Below are positions 48,755 to 60,767 of a stretch of DNA of 64,000 nucleotides, in pieces. Position 1 is the first letter of the stretch. Each line of letters opens with the position of its first letter. The notes beneath the pieces are model-generated. The model worked only from the letters and a program-made list of their open reading frames with translations, did not search any database and had not been told where the DNA came from. Origin of the DNA: Pratylenchus scribneri (lineage: Eukaryota; Nematoda; Chromadorea; Rhabditida; Pratylenchidae); assembly GCA_030063045.1 (NCBI GenBank), contig JAQSEB010000008.1:682001-746000 (forward strand), in the 5' to 3' direction. Position numbers and translations under genes: made by a program.

Positions 48755-50330
48755 TGAACATTTGTGTTTTTATTCCTCCAAACATTTGTGTTTTATTCCT
48801 CCAATTTGGGTTTTTATTCCTCCAAACATTTGTGTTTTTAGTGCTCCAAACATTTGTATTTTTAGTCCTCCAAACATTTGTGTTTTTAGTCTTCCAAACA
48901 TTTGTGTTTTTAGTCTTCCAAACATTTGTGTTTTTAGTCCTCCAAATATTTGTGTTTTTAGTCTTCCAAACATTTGTGTTTTTAGTCTTCCAAACATTTG
49001 TGTTTTTAGTCCTCCAAATATTTGTGTTTTTAGTCTTCCAAACATTTGTGTATTTATTCCTCCAAACATTTGTGTTTTTAGTCTTCCAAACATTTGTGTT
49101 TTTATTCCTCCAAACATTTGTGTTTTTAGTCTTCCAAACATTTGTGTTTTAGTCCTCCAAACATTTGTGTTTTTAGTGCTCCAAACATTTGTGTTTTTAG
49201 TCCTCCAAACATTTGTGTTTTTAGTCTTCCAAACATTTGTGTTTTTAGTCTCCCAAACATTTGTGTTTTAGTCCTCCAAACATTTGTGTTTTTAGTGCTC
49301 CAAACATTTGTGTTTTTAGTCCTCCAAACATTTGTGTTTTTAGTCTTCCAAACATTTGTGTTTTTAGTCTTCCAAACATTTGTGTTTTTAGTCCTCCAAA
49401 TATTTGTGTTTTTAGTCTTCCAAACATTTGTGTTTTTAGTCTTCCAAACATTTGTGTTTTTAGTCCTCCAAATATTTGTGTTTTTAGTCTTCCAAACATT
49501 TGTGTTTTTATTCCTTCAAACATTTGTGTTTTTAGTCCTCCAAACATTTGTGTTTTATTCCTCCAATTTGGGTTTTTATTCCTCCAAACATTTGTGTTTT
49601 ATTCCTCCAATTTGGGTTTTTATTCCTCCAAACATTTGTGTTTTTAGTGCTCCAAACATTTGTATTTTTAGTCCTCCAAACATTTGTGTTTTTAGTCTTC
49701 CAAACATTTGTGTTTTTAGTCTTCCAAACATTTGTGTTTTTAGTCCTCCAAATATTTGTGTTTTTAGTCTTCCAAACATTTGTGTTTTTAGTCTTCCAAA
49801 CATTTGTGTTTTTAGTCCTCCAAATATTTGTGTTTTTAGTCTTCCAAACATTTGTGTATTTATTCCTCCAAATATTTGTGTTTTTAGTCTTCCAAACATT
49901 TGTGTTTTTATTCCTTCAAACATTTGTGTTTTTAGTCTTCCAAACATTTGTGTTTTTAGTCTTCCAAACATTTGTGTTTTTAGTCTCCCAAACATTTGTG
50001 TTTTAGTCCTCCAAACATTTGTGTTTTTAGTGCTCCAAACATTTGTGTTTTTAGTCCTCCAAACATTTGTGTTTTTAGTCTTCCAAACATTTGTGTTTTT
50101 AGTCTTCCAAACATTTGTGTTTTTATTCCTTCAAACATTTGTGTTTTTAGTCCTCCAAACATTTGTGTTTTTAGTATTTCAAACATTTGTGTTTTTAGTC
50201 CTCCAAATATTTGTGTTTTTAGTACTCCAAACATTTGTGTTTTTATTCCTCCAAACATTTGTGTTTTTAGTCCTCCAAACATTTGTGTTTTTAGTCTTCC
50301 AAACATTTGTGTTTTTAGTCCTCCAATTAA
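48755..50330 (-). repeat. Minisatellite array 3 (about 63 copies of 25 bp) with higher-order structure
   Basis: Unit aacatttgtgtttttagtct plus tccaa, the reverse complement of arrays 1 and 2. Unit variants (tagtctt, tagtcct, tattcct, tagtgct) recur in the same order; for example the block starting at the irregular copy tcctccaatttgggttttta at 48798 recurs at 49557-49620, which shows amplification of multi-unit blocks. It ends about 25 bp before the start codon of RNase H1 copy C. It is open in every frame, so the 412-codon frames are artefacts. Confidence 0.95.
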
Positions 50331-50354
50331 AATCCAATAAAGTTCTAATTGATA

Positions 50355-50838
50355 ATGCCGAAATTTGTCTATGCCATTAACAACGGAGATTATTGTGGAA
50401 TTTATGGGAGTTTGAGGAATTTCGAAAATCGATGCCCTGCTGAAAAGCCTGTACGCTTTAACAAATTTGGCGATGCCTTCAGTTGGATTAAGCAAGGTAA
50501 TAGTTTGAAATTTTTCAAAAATTACAAAAAATTCATTTAAAGGTCCAATCGTTATTCTTCGGTGCAGGGTCAACGCCATTGGAGTTATAAGAAAAATGGT
50601 GTTCCAATGGTATTCACAGATGGTTCCGCTTTTGGAAATGGGCCAAATTGCAAGAAGGTTATTGAGGAATGAATTTAAAATATGGCAATTAAAAGCAATT
50701 TAAAGACTGGCTTCGGTATCTTCTGGAGCGATTTCCACCCATACAACATTTGTGCGGCACTTATCGATAAAAGGTTGACCAATAATCGGGCAGAATTGAT
50801 GGCGGCAATTGTGGCCACTGAACAGGCAAAAGAACGAG
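50355..50838 (+). pseudogene. RNase H1 copy C, truncated and frame-shifted
   Basis: Opposite orientation to copies A and B. Exon 1 is 50355-50496 (MPKFVYAINNGDYCGIYG, hybrid-binding domain, phase 1 end). Exon 2 is 50543-50657 and contains FTDGSAFGNGPNCKK, but joining it to exon 1 with the visible donor and acceptor puts it one base out of frame. Exon 3 is 50706-50838 (GFGIFWSDFHPYNICAAL, NNRAELMAAIVAT). The fourth exon, with two of the acidic residues and the His loop, is not found downstream. It follows minisatellite array 3 by about 25 bp, so its own promoter may be gone. Most likely a dead copy. Confidence 0.75.
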
Positions 50839-52078
50839 GTTTGCTATTTCCCAAGGGTTCTTTGAATAGAAAAACGCATTTAAAAATCGGAGAATATTTA
50901 ATTTCGATTAAATTTTCTGAAGGAAAAAAATTAAAAATTTCTATTAAATTTATGAATTCTTTTAATTTGCAATGTCAATAGATATTAAAAAAACACAAAT
51001 ATTTGGAGGAAGAATTGATTAATGATACGATAAATAAATAACTAGAAAAATATTGATGATTTAATGACCCATCATGAATGCTTATAAATGCCATTTATTT
51101 TATTTATTTTTCTGTTAATTAAAGTTTTCATATTCATTATTGATTTCTGAATGGTTATAAATATAATAAAGTTGGACATGAATTCAATTCATAGGTACAT
51201 CGATTAAATCATAATTTGGATTTGGACGATGCCGGGTTTTTGCCTGGGTTTTCATATTTTGCTAATTTCTAGCAGGAATTTCACATTTTCGAATAAAATT
51301 CGCTCCTGCTGAGCCATTTTTGAATAAAATTCGCTCCTGCGCGGCCATTTTTGTATAAAATTCGCTCCTGCGGGGCCATTTTTTAATAAAAATTTGCAAC
51401 CTCTGATCTCTGTTCGGCTTTTTCTGTCTAAAGACAGTGCAATTTTTAAAGCTCATTAACTTATATTAATTATATCTTAATTTCACAAATCAAATACCAA
51501 AAAGTCAAGTAAATAAAAAATTAAGTATAAAAATTTTTAAAGGCCCACATCCGCATTCTCGACCAGAATTCGAATGTTCAAAAGGCACCATTTTGTTTGC
51601 GGTTTATCCCCCAATCGAGTCAACGCTATTTCGAATTCGTTTGGCACAACAAGGGTGGCCTATGAGAATTTTGAAAACAAAATTATTAAATATATTTTTT
51701 AAATATTATAGGTTTAAATATATTATTTTTTTTTATTTTTAGAATAAATAAATGTTATTATTTTTGATCCAAATAAACCCATAAATTGTTGAAGACACAT
51801 TCATAGTATGCTGAATCTCGCAATTCCCCTTTTAATTATTATTTTTTTGTTTATACATAGTAGAACAGGTCAAAGTCGGATTGAGAAAATTGTTGAAATT
51901 TCAAATCGAAATTTTTAAAAAAAAAACTATATAAATTCTCCTGTAAAAAAACCATGAATTATTTAATATTTTTATTGGCAATCGAGTAAAATTTAGCATG
52001 AAAGAAAATGAAGAAAATGTATTGTAAAATATGTATTGTCGTGATGAGATTAAAATGTCATAATTTTCCTTCCTTCAT
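50839..52078. other. No complete gene; one exon-like fragment at about 51542-51664
   Basis: After an acceptor-like ttttaaag, 51542 onward reads [19 protein letters not shown] then [19 protein letters not shown], which looks like coding sequence but cannot be joined to anything here. One stray minisatellite unit (acaaatatttggaggaag) lies at about 50994, in the orientation opposite to array 3. The rest is AT-rich. Confidence 0.4.
51282..51392. repeat. 31 bp tandem repeat, three and a half copies
   Basis: Unit gccatttttgaataaaattc plus gctcctgcgcg. It is unrelated in sequence to the 31 bp array in the SLC17 intron. Confidence 0.85.
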
Positions 52079-55000
52079 TCATTCAACATGCAATAATTGG
52101 GGATTAAATTTTGTCAGAACATATTTAAAAATTTCGGCCCATCCATTGTAAATCTGCTCTGCTGGTTCTTCTTGTTCTTCTTGAATGTTGCTCGGAGTAT
52201 TTGCCAACAATTCTTTGTTGTATTTTGACAATGCTCGCTTGAATAGCAAAGCCCACGGATTTGGGGGCAATTCGGTTCCATTGTCTTCTCCCGACTTTGC
52301 AATTTCTTCCGCTGTTAAATTGCCATCCAGACTTGATTGATTTGAAAGTGGCTTTTGTTCTTTGTTATCATTTTGGCTTTTGTTAGAACCACTGGATGAG
52401 GAGAAAATGCTGTCTGGTTGCTAAAAATATCGAAATATTTTTTTTATTTTTGGAAGAAAATAACAAGGGTACTTATTGGGTTTGTATCCGCTTTTTTGTA
52501 AAGTGCTTGGTCCCCCCTATAGTGTTTAGGATACCCGCAAGATTATGCTTATCCCATCCTAACCCTAATCCAACCCTGATTGACCCTAACCCAAAATATG
52601 ACAAATCATAGGGGGACCCAAGCACTTTACAAAAAAGCGGATACAAACCCAATAAGTACCATAACAAGATCTGTTTACTATTTTTTCCATTAGATTATAT
52701 AAATCAAAAATTTGCAAAAAAAAAAAAACTTTCAGTGAGGGAAAATAATTGTTAAAGGCCATATAATTTGTGGATAAATTAAATAAATCTTCTAAACCAA
52801 AACCTAATCTTACTTAAGCTCCAACATTTAATTATGACCAAGTTATATGTCCCCGTAAAAATTTTATTATTTTTCGATATGAAAATATTTCTGAAATTTT
52901 TTTCTATATCCTTTAACATATTTTTTAAATGTCAATATACATATATAGCTGAGTGCCTTAAAAATCATTTCTATAATCATTTTGTTTGCTTAATTAAATA
53001 AAAATGGCCAGAGATTGAGTAAAATGTAAAATGAATTTAATAATATATTAATAAGTTTATTTGATTTAATATGTTTTCTTTCTTAAATTAAAATTATTCA
53101 AATTAAAAAAAAAACTCACAATTGATTCCAAACTTCCAACAGGGCTTGGCATCTATTGTAAAAAGCAATTTTTTCCTTTTATACAAATCATTGAAAATAC
53201 TAACCAATTGCAGTGATTTATTTGGACTCCCAGCTCGCATTTCTGGTGGCCAATCTTTTAACAATGATTCGTCTAAATCAGTGGTGCTGTCCATTCTCAG
53301 TCTTTTTGGAGAAATTTCTTTTTCGGACGAACTGCTCGATGATTTTGGTTTTTTCAAATCAATGCGGACGTTTCCTCCGCTTTTTTGCTTTGTAGTTTCG
53401 GAAGTTGTTGCACTTTGGTCCGAAATAGATGCAATTTTATCCAATTCACGTTGGTCATTTTTTTTGAGTAGGAAAATCTGTAAAAAAAAATTAAAAAAGC
53501 TATTTATGCCGTTTGGGTCCTTTTTTCCTAAAATAGGAAAAAGTGGGAGAAAAGTGTGATTTCCCATATGGGTATTAGTGATAGAGTTAGGTGAGATAAT
53601 TTTATCCCATACTATCCGTAAACTATCCCTAAATAGCCTAACCCTCAAAGGCGTAATCAGAAATTTTTTCGAGGATGCTAGAAAATTTTCCTTTGTTTTA
53701 AAGAAATTGCGAGCGTCGATAAGCGCGAGCGAAATTTTTTGCCAGAATTATAAACCAAAATTTTATTTAGATAAACAAAAAAAAAATGACTTTTTATGTC
53801 TATAAGGGCAGATTTGGAAAATATTTTAATGATAATTTCAAATAAATTTAGATGCCCCCTTTTATGCCATATAAATTTGGCCTATTTATATGTATTTAAT
53901 TGCCTAATATAATATAATTCCTTATGATCAAATTATATTGTTATGGTTCGCAAAATTGTAATCTATTCAACACTTTTCATTATATTTACCTCTAATGTAT
54001 TCGACAGGCAATTTTCAGAAATAAAGCGAATAAACGAGCGCAAATCCACTCCTTCAAATTCGCTCGATACCAGTTCCCAGTTTGCTCTATAATCCATTAA
54101 ATCCTGGCGAAAAATGCAGGCGGGAGGATAACCAAATGACATCAGGATAAAATCCTGAAGGATTCTGCCTGTCCGGTGATTCCCATTGAAAAAAGGTCGA
54201 AGGAACATCTAAAATACAATTTAAATTAAAGAAAAATAATGGAAAATATTTTTAATGGTAAAAAAATTGGAATGGCGAAAAATTGTAACAGTTTAGTGGT
54301 TTGACCTGAACCACCAAACCATATTTCCAATAGATAGAGCTCGTCAAGACGCATCGAATGTTATATAAATTTGTTATGGTTTAATTGGTTTTGAACCAAT
54401 ACTCATAAAATGGTTAAAGTGGATTGATACCCTTAATTTTTTGATCAAACGATGACAAAATATATACCAATCGATCGATTATCAATAATTATTTTATTTC
54501 GCTCAAATTAATTTTTTTTTGCATTTCACTCACAATTCCATAATGGGCAATGGCGGCCAAAGTCACTGGGTCAAAATCGGCAGAATGAAAATGCAAATCC
54601 AGCCATTTCAAAAGACTATCCAATCGATCATATTCATTATAGATTTTGCCTCCTTTTTCATCAGTTCCTTCATACGATTTTTCGTGAATTTTCTTGATAA
54701 ACTGCAAATAATTTCAAAATTAAGTTGAAAAAATTTAAGAAGAAATAATTATTTTAAGACTAAAATCCGTAAAACTTTTCACAAAAAATTTTCGAATTTG
54801 TTTAATTAGAAAATTAAAACGGATAAAAATATTAAAAAAAAGAAAAATTTCCAACCTTCATGTCAATTGTTTGTTTTACACTCAATGAGTCGATCAGAAA
54901 TGCATAGCCTCGAATTAAGGAATCAATTGTTTTTTTGTCAGTTTGATATCCTTCCGAAGCATTTGCACTCGTATAAATTTCGATCAATCGAATAACCTTT

Positions 55001-57061
55001 TTTTAATAAAAAAATTTAACGAAATGGATGTGAGAAACTTTATAACCCTCCCATTATGGAAAATAATTAAAATATAAATTTATAAATGAATTATTCTAAT
55101 TGAATTAAAATTGATTTTATATTGAATGGTTCTTCCCCAATTTAATTTCCCAAATAATTACTTTTTCTTTGTCCAATTCCGGTTTCGTTATCAATGCGCA
55201 ACTATAAATCAGCCCTTCGCAATAGCCAGTCCAAATTTGGTTCTTCCACCAATCTTCATTAAGCGGCAATTTGTCGATAAATTTGTTTCGCTTCTCTTGC
55301 AATTCGCGCAAATCTTTTACATCATTTGCTTCAACTAGACTCCATGTCTTCTCAAAGGCACTAAAAATATATATTTCATAATATAATAAAATAACATTTT
55401 AAAAGGCAATCCAGGCCAAAAAATTTTTAAAATTTGTGAGGAAGCTGAATAGAATTTTAACTGGGTTTTTCGATATTTTAGCGAAAAAATGGGAACCAAT
55501 TTTGGTGATTTTTATACCTCTGTTGAATATAAAATTAATTGGATGATCTTTGAGATGCGTTCAATATAAATATGGCTATGTAAAATTGTTACCAAAATAT
55601 GTGTTAAATCACCCCTTATTGCAAAGTTAGAGAATAATTTTTCCAAAATGTATGATAAAAAAAATTCCCGATTCTTGATCTAGCATCTACATCTAAAATT
55701 ACCGTGTTACGACATTTTCGAACAAAATGGTCTGGTGCCGATAGTGGTAATATGTAGGACCATAACTACAAGAAAATTTTTAAAGGGGGCAGAAATTTCT
55801 AGGGGGGGGGGGGGGGGGGGGACAACATCCGTGAAATGGCCCGCAGGGTAAAATTTTGGCCAAAATGGCCACGCAGCGAAAAATTTTGACTAAAAATTAC
55901 CAATACAAGGGTCCCACCTTTACCTTTCTTTCCTATTTTTTTTCCCGTGAAGGAGGAGGAGGAGGGGGGCAAGACCGAAGACCCCCCTAGCTACGAGCCT
56001 GGTAATTTGGCATTTTATTAGGCCTATAATTAGCTAGAAAATGACATCAAAAGCATAGGCCATTGTTGAATATTCACCGAGTTATGGCCAAAAAACGGTC
56101 GGTAATACAATTTTTAATATACCAATGCTTTTTGGCCATAACTTTTAGAAATATACAACATTGGCCAATGAATTTGATATTATTTTGTAGCAAATTTTAA
56201 GCTTAATGCTTTAAACAAAGCAAAAGCAGCTTTACCGCCACCACCGGCACTAGAGCGTTTTGCCCATAATGTACATCCCCCAAAATTACCCGTAGAGGGT
56301 ACCCTTAACGTGGAAAATTACCCTCTCCATTTTATTTTATGATAAGTGTAGGCTTATCTTACCAGGATTGTAATATATCGAAAAATCGATTTCATATTCG
56401 TGCGTATCAGTTCCTTCAATAAACCAAAAAATTATTTTTTCATTTATTTTTTTCTAGAAACAAGCCTTGATATTTCTTGGATTCCCATTTTTATTTAAAT
56501 AGTGGATTTTTGAAAATTTTAGTCCAATTTTACTGCGAACTATTATATGGATGAACTTTTTAGAGTAAAAAATATAAACTGGATTGCTACTGAACCCCAA
56601 TTTAAAAAAGGTTCATATAAACCTTTTAATATCATCGGCTCTCTCGGTCGGAACATTAGCATATCTCATTATTTTTTCATCATCATCATCTGCTGTACTT
56701 TTCTTTTGATTAATCAAAAAGAATGCCTCATGAAAAAGAGATTTGGCTTCGATTAATCCCTCAAAATTCTCATTGACCAATTTGTCGAAATCATGTGATG
56801 TGATCAATTTAAATGCTTTTTCCAATTTTTCCGTGAATAAATTGTAGCGCCATCCTTTCCGCATTTTTGTGCTCAAACCTCAAAAACGCAAAATTTAAAA
56901 AGAATCGAGTGTTTTAAACCTGGATTCAATGTGTGGAATATGAGAAATTCATCAGGCTTGAGAAATTTCCGTTTATAATTATTAAAATTGAATGTGCGTT
57001 TTTTGCAGTCATTAAAAGCTTTCACCAAGTCATGTGCATCCTCATTCCCACTCTGGCCCAT
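52079..57061 (-). CDS. Fic-fold protein with degenerate active-site motif, 590 aa
   Basis: Nine exons: 57061-56920, 56878-56623, 55360-55162, 54996-54856, 54701-54534, 54208-53990, 53477-53205, 53152-53120, 52420-52079. All phases close to 591 codons with the stop. The N-terminal half is helical (MGQSGNEDAHDLVKAFND, AFKLITSHDFDKL). Exons 5-6 form the Fic core: DPVTLAAIAHYGIMFLRPFF then NGNHRTGRILQDFILMSFG. Functional Fic enzymes, which AMPylate protein hydroxyls, have HPF-x-[DE]-GN-[GA]-R-x-x-R; here it is RPF-F-N-GN-H-R-T-G-R. The catalytic His is Arg, the acidic residue is Asn and a glycine is His, so AMPylation is unlikely. The tail is Ser/Lys-rich with a possible nuclear signal (SPKRLRMDS), then an acidic C-terminal domain (NPWALLFKRALSKYNKELL, YNGWAEIFKYVLTKF). 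No membrane helix as in FICD is seen. Confidence 0.8.
52468..52666. repeat. Foldback element in intron 8 of the Fic-like gene
   Basis: Near-perfect inverted arms of about 55 bp: ggtacttattgggtttgtat and continuation at 52469 against its complement ending at 52664. The centre holds ccctaaccc-like repeats (cctaaccctaatccaaccct). Confidence 0.9.
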
Positions 57062-57179
57062 ATTTTATTAATCTTTGTTCTGAAATGAGAATTGATTATA
57101 TATGGATTTTCCCAGGCAAATATGTATATTTAAGGATTGATTCAGCCAGAATAGTTTTATGGAATAAATAATTTTAAGT

Positions 57180-57485
57180 TTGGATCTCAGCGATAAATGA
57201 AAATAATAGAAATATTTCAATTTATAAGGATTAAACCAAAAAAAACCATTGATGTTTTCGGATTCCGCTTATTGGAAAATCCTTAAAAATAGTTTGAAAA
57301 CATACAACTATAAGTGTTGGACTAGCAAAAACATTGTTTGAAATGTTTTGCGCAAACAATATATGTCTTGTAACTGCTTTTTAGGGTTTTCCAACATTCT
57401 GAATCCGAAAAATCAATGGTTTTTTTTGTTTATTATCTATAAATAGAAGTATTTCGATTATCTTCATTTTTCGCGAAGATGAGTA
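57180..57485. repeat. Palindromic MITE-like element upstream of the Fic-like gene
   Basis: The left arm cgataaatgaaaataataga (57190) pairs with the complement of 57440-57480. The inner arms share aaccattgatgttttcggat/aaaaaccattgatttttcggat. It starts about 120 bp upstream of the Fic-like start codon. Confidence 0.75.
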
Positions 57486-60177
57486 TGTATTTTTATTTTT
57501 TACTGAACATAGACATAGCACAATGAAAAATTTATTTTAATCATTGTTTGAAAATAAAACAGTTTTACTCAAACATTTTGGATTCAAAATATACTCCGAC
57601 ACTGCATTGATGAATAAATCGATGAAAAATGGGCAATTTTGATTTTGAGGTAAAGGGGAAAGGCCTATTCTAATTTTGCTTGATAATACCAATTGACCAG
57701 TGGTAGTGGTGGCTGGTGGTGGACCTTTTCTATTTTTTGCTTATTCTATCCGCCATGCCATTTCACTTGTCACTTCACAATATTTTTTTCTCTTTTTCTA
57801 TTGGCACTGGCCATTTCCCCAACTCTTCAATAAAAATCAATTCCACGAGGGCCGAGGACGAGGAGCCACAAAAAGCCTAACCACGAAAATGCCTATAGGG
57901 GCACACAAAAACCACAAAATGTCTGCTGTTTAGTTTTTTTTAATTTCGGCTGTTCAGTGCCAATTACCTTATTGTTGTCACATTTTTTTTCTTGTTCATT
58001 TTTGACTCACAATTGCTTAAAAAAAATCATCAGCAAAATTAGCTTTTCACACCACTTGGATTTGGTCATTAATTTAAATACTTTAATTTTTAAATCAATT
58101 GTTTTGAATGAAATTATTAGTTTAGTTTAAAAAATTTTTTTAATCGAGAAAATTCTAGTAATTAATTAATAAAATATGAATACATCAAATATTGCGGTGA
58201 ATTAAGCAAATTTTCTCCGATTGTAATTGCATTTTGTTGAAGGTAATTGTTGCCGAGGTGGTCCTCCAAAAATCAAATGAAGTCAATTTGGATTGAAAAA
58301 TGATTGCTGTGATTAAAAGTGTAGAAAGGAAATAAAAAGCGCGAAAAAAAGTGCGAATGGATGAAATGAGGTGTCGAATGGCTGATCGCCGGGAATTCCA
58401 TCATCATTATCGATATCGACCAATTGAATTTTGGGTACTCTCGCCATCAACAATTTTGGGCACCCAAAGAAGGGTTTATGGTGTGATGATGGATTGGTTT
58501 GGCGACATCCATTCCAACCAAGTCCCATTCCCAATTCTTTTATTCGCGCAGTCAATAGTCCTTCCTTCTTTTACCTTCCCCAATATAAAAATTATTCATA
58601 CTTTTGTCCATTTCGCTGCTGCCGGGTGCATTTCAATTCGTTTTTTTACTCCTCCATTTCTCAAAATTTTCATTCCATCCTTTATTTTTCTCTGATTATT
58701 TTTGTCCTTTACCGTATTTCTTCTATTAATAGCTCTGGTTCTATTAATTTTGAAGCCTTAGAAATTGCAAAATTTGGGTGAAATTTTTGAAAAAACTATA
58801 GCATTTTTTATGGAGCCTATTGGCAGGAAATGCAATAGAAATTTTGCCAAAAAGTTTATATTGCCATGAGGTACAGTGCCTCAAAGTAAAGAGGCAGATA
58901 TACGGTATATGAGAAGGTTTTAATCCTTTTGTATATTCGAGAATTCCAACAAGGATCTATTTAAAAGTCCATCCCCGGCTTTCCTTTATCTTTTCTCTGA
59001 ACAAAGCTATAAATTGCTTAAGGTCACATATACCGTATTTATTACTCTTTAAATTCCCTATTCTCTAATAATACTCCTCCTTCGGCTTTGAGGAGTGAGG
59101 ACCCATCTCATAGATATTAGATTGAGCTTGAAAAAAAATTATTTTATTTTCTTAATTCCCTAAAACTCTATAAAATCCACTATAATTTATTCAAAAATGT
59201 CTACAAATTAAGGAATTAGACAACAAATTTTCCCAATTTTGAGAGGTTATTCCTCATGGGAATTAAAAGAGGAATAAGGTATATTAAATTTCAGTCCTTT
59301 CTACTTGTTTTCCTTTATCATTTATCCAAACAGCTTAATTTAAAATACTTTAAGCAACATTATTATATGCTGAATCTCGTGATTCCCCTTTTAATTATAA
59401 TTTTAGTATCATTCTAGGAATTTACATTTTTGGCTTTTGGTGGAAATCATCCTTCGCGCTACCTTTTCTCCGTCCACATCCTTGACCAAAAATTCTGTCC
59501 CCAGCGATTCACAAAAGTGTCCCTTTCCCCTTCTTTCCATCGCAAAGGCATTCCTTTCCGCCCTTGGCTTCGGCTTCGGTTGACCTTTTGCCCTCCATTC
59601 ATTCATTCATTCCCATTTTGTCCACTTTTCTTCCCTTTTCACATTCCGCCCATTCATTCACATTTTGCCCCAATCTCCGCGCCACCCATATATTTGCACA
59701 AATGAATCAATATTCCACCTTTTGTCAATGTCCACCTTTTCCCGTATTGCGTATAGTCCCTTTTGGTCATTTGGTCACTTTTGGGTCATTTTCCCATTTC
59801 TCCAGTTGGGCACTGCTCCCGTGCGCGAGAATGACGTGTCCTCCCATTCTCAATTCCAATCCGCCCATTGGGCCACCAGCAGTCCAGCTGGCGCCAATCT
59901 ACCTTCCCTTTAGTACATTGATTCCCTTGCGAATTTCGGCCTTCCCCAATTACCCAAAAATTTCAACCGCTTTTCATGAAGATTAATCCCCTTTTAATCC
60001 ATTCCCCATAAATTTTCGTGAATAATAAATGAAAATGGGGTGTCTGTCCCATTCCCCATTGGGCCATCAGTCCAACTGGCGCCAACCCCTCATTTCGTTC
60101 AAACTTCAAAGCATTGATTCCATTGCGCATTTATTCATTCGGCTTCCCCAATCAGGGATGGGCTCGATGTCTCAAAA

Positions 60178-60412
60178 ATATCGAAAATCAGCATTTTGGA
60201 CGGTCAAAAATTTTTCGAAAATCGTCATTTCTGAGGCCAAAAATTTCCGAAAATAGAAAATCGACATTTCTGAGGGCCAAAAATTTCCGAAAATAGAAAA
60301 TCTACATTTCTGAGGGCCAAAAATTTCCGAAAATAGAAAATCTACATTTCGGAGGGTCAAAAATTTTTCGAAAATCGAAAATCGACATTTCTGAGGGTCA
60401 AAAATTTCCGAA
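60178..60412. repeat. About 40 bp tandem repeat, six copies
   Basis: Unit aaaatcgacatttctgaggg plus ccaaaaatttccgaaaatag, with variants ggtcaaaaatttttcg at both ends. It lies 350 bp upstream of the receptor gene start. Confidence 0.9.
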
Positions 60413-60767
60413 ATTTCGGACCGAAACGAAATTCCCTGTTCCCAATTAGCCAAAATTCCAACCGAATTTCAATGAAGATTATTCCCCATTTAATCCATTC
60501 CCCACAAATTTTCGTGTAGAGTGCTGGGGACACCACAAAATGCATCGAAATGATGATGAAAATGGAAAGGGCAGGGGCGGCAGCCGCCACCGTCGATGAA
60601 AAGCATAGCCGACCCCGCCATTTTTGTGCGCTCAATTTGGCCGATTTTGGGCCACACATTTCTTCCTTCCATTCACCCAATTCCATCCAAACTGATTAAT
60701 TCCAAAACCGACATTGATGACTAAATTGGTTCTATTTTAATCGATTGATGCCAGCCGTCCATCAAAA

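Larger units (their letters stand above)
57062..60767. other. Intergenic: promoter of the Fic-like gene, then gene-poor DNA up to the receptor gene
   Basis: No gene is supported. The GC content rises at 59400-60700. There, 59865-60010 is partly duplicated at 60050-60140 plus 60435-60520 (shared cattgggccaxcag-tcca-ctggcgccaa and ttccccaxaaattttcgtg), with the minisatellite at 60178-60412 inserted between the halves. Overlapping frames on both strands (58313-58781, 59409-59986) have no domain. Confidence 0.5.

Noticed and set aside
48755..50330. CRISPR-like array (regular 25 bp repeats)
   Set aside because: The repeats are contiguous with no unique spacers, in a eukaryotic genome.
48709..50579. 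412-codon plus frame and matching minus frames over array 3
   Set aside because: Satellite translation artefact; the frame has no unique sequence except a few codons at the end.
58313..58781. Overlapping frames of 80-116 codons on both strands
   Set aside because: Equal support on both strands, no domain, no splice context; the higher GC content alone explains the open frames.
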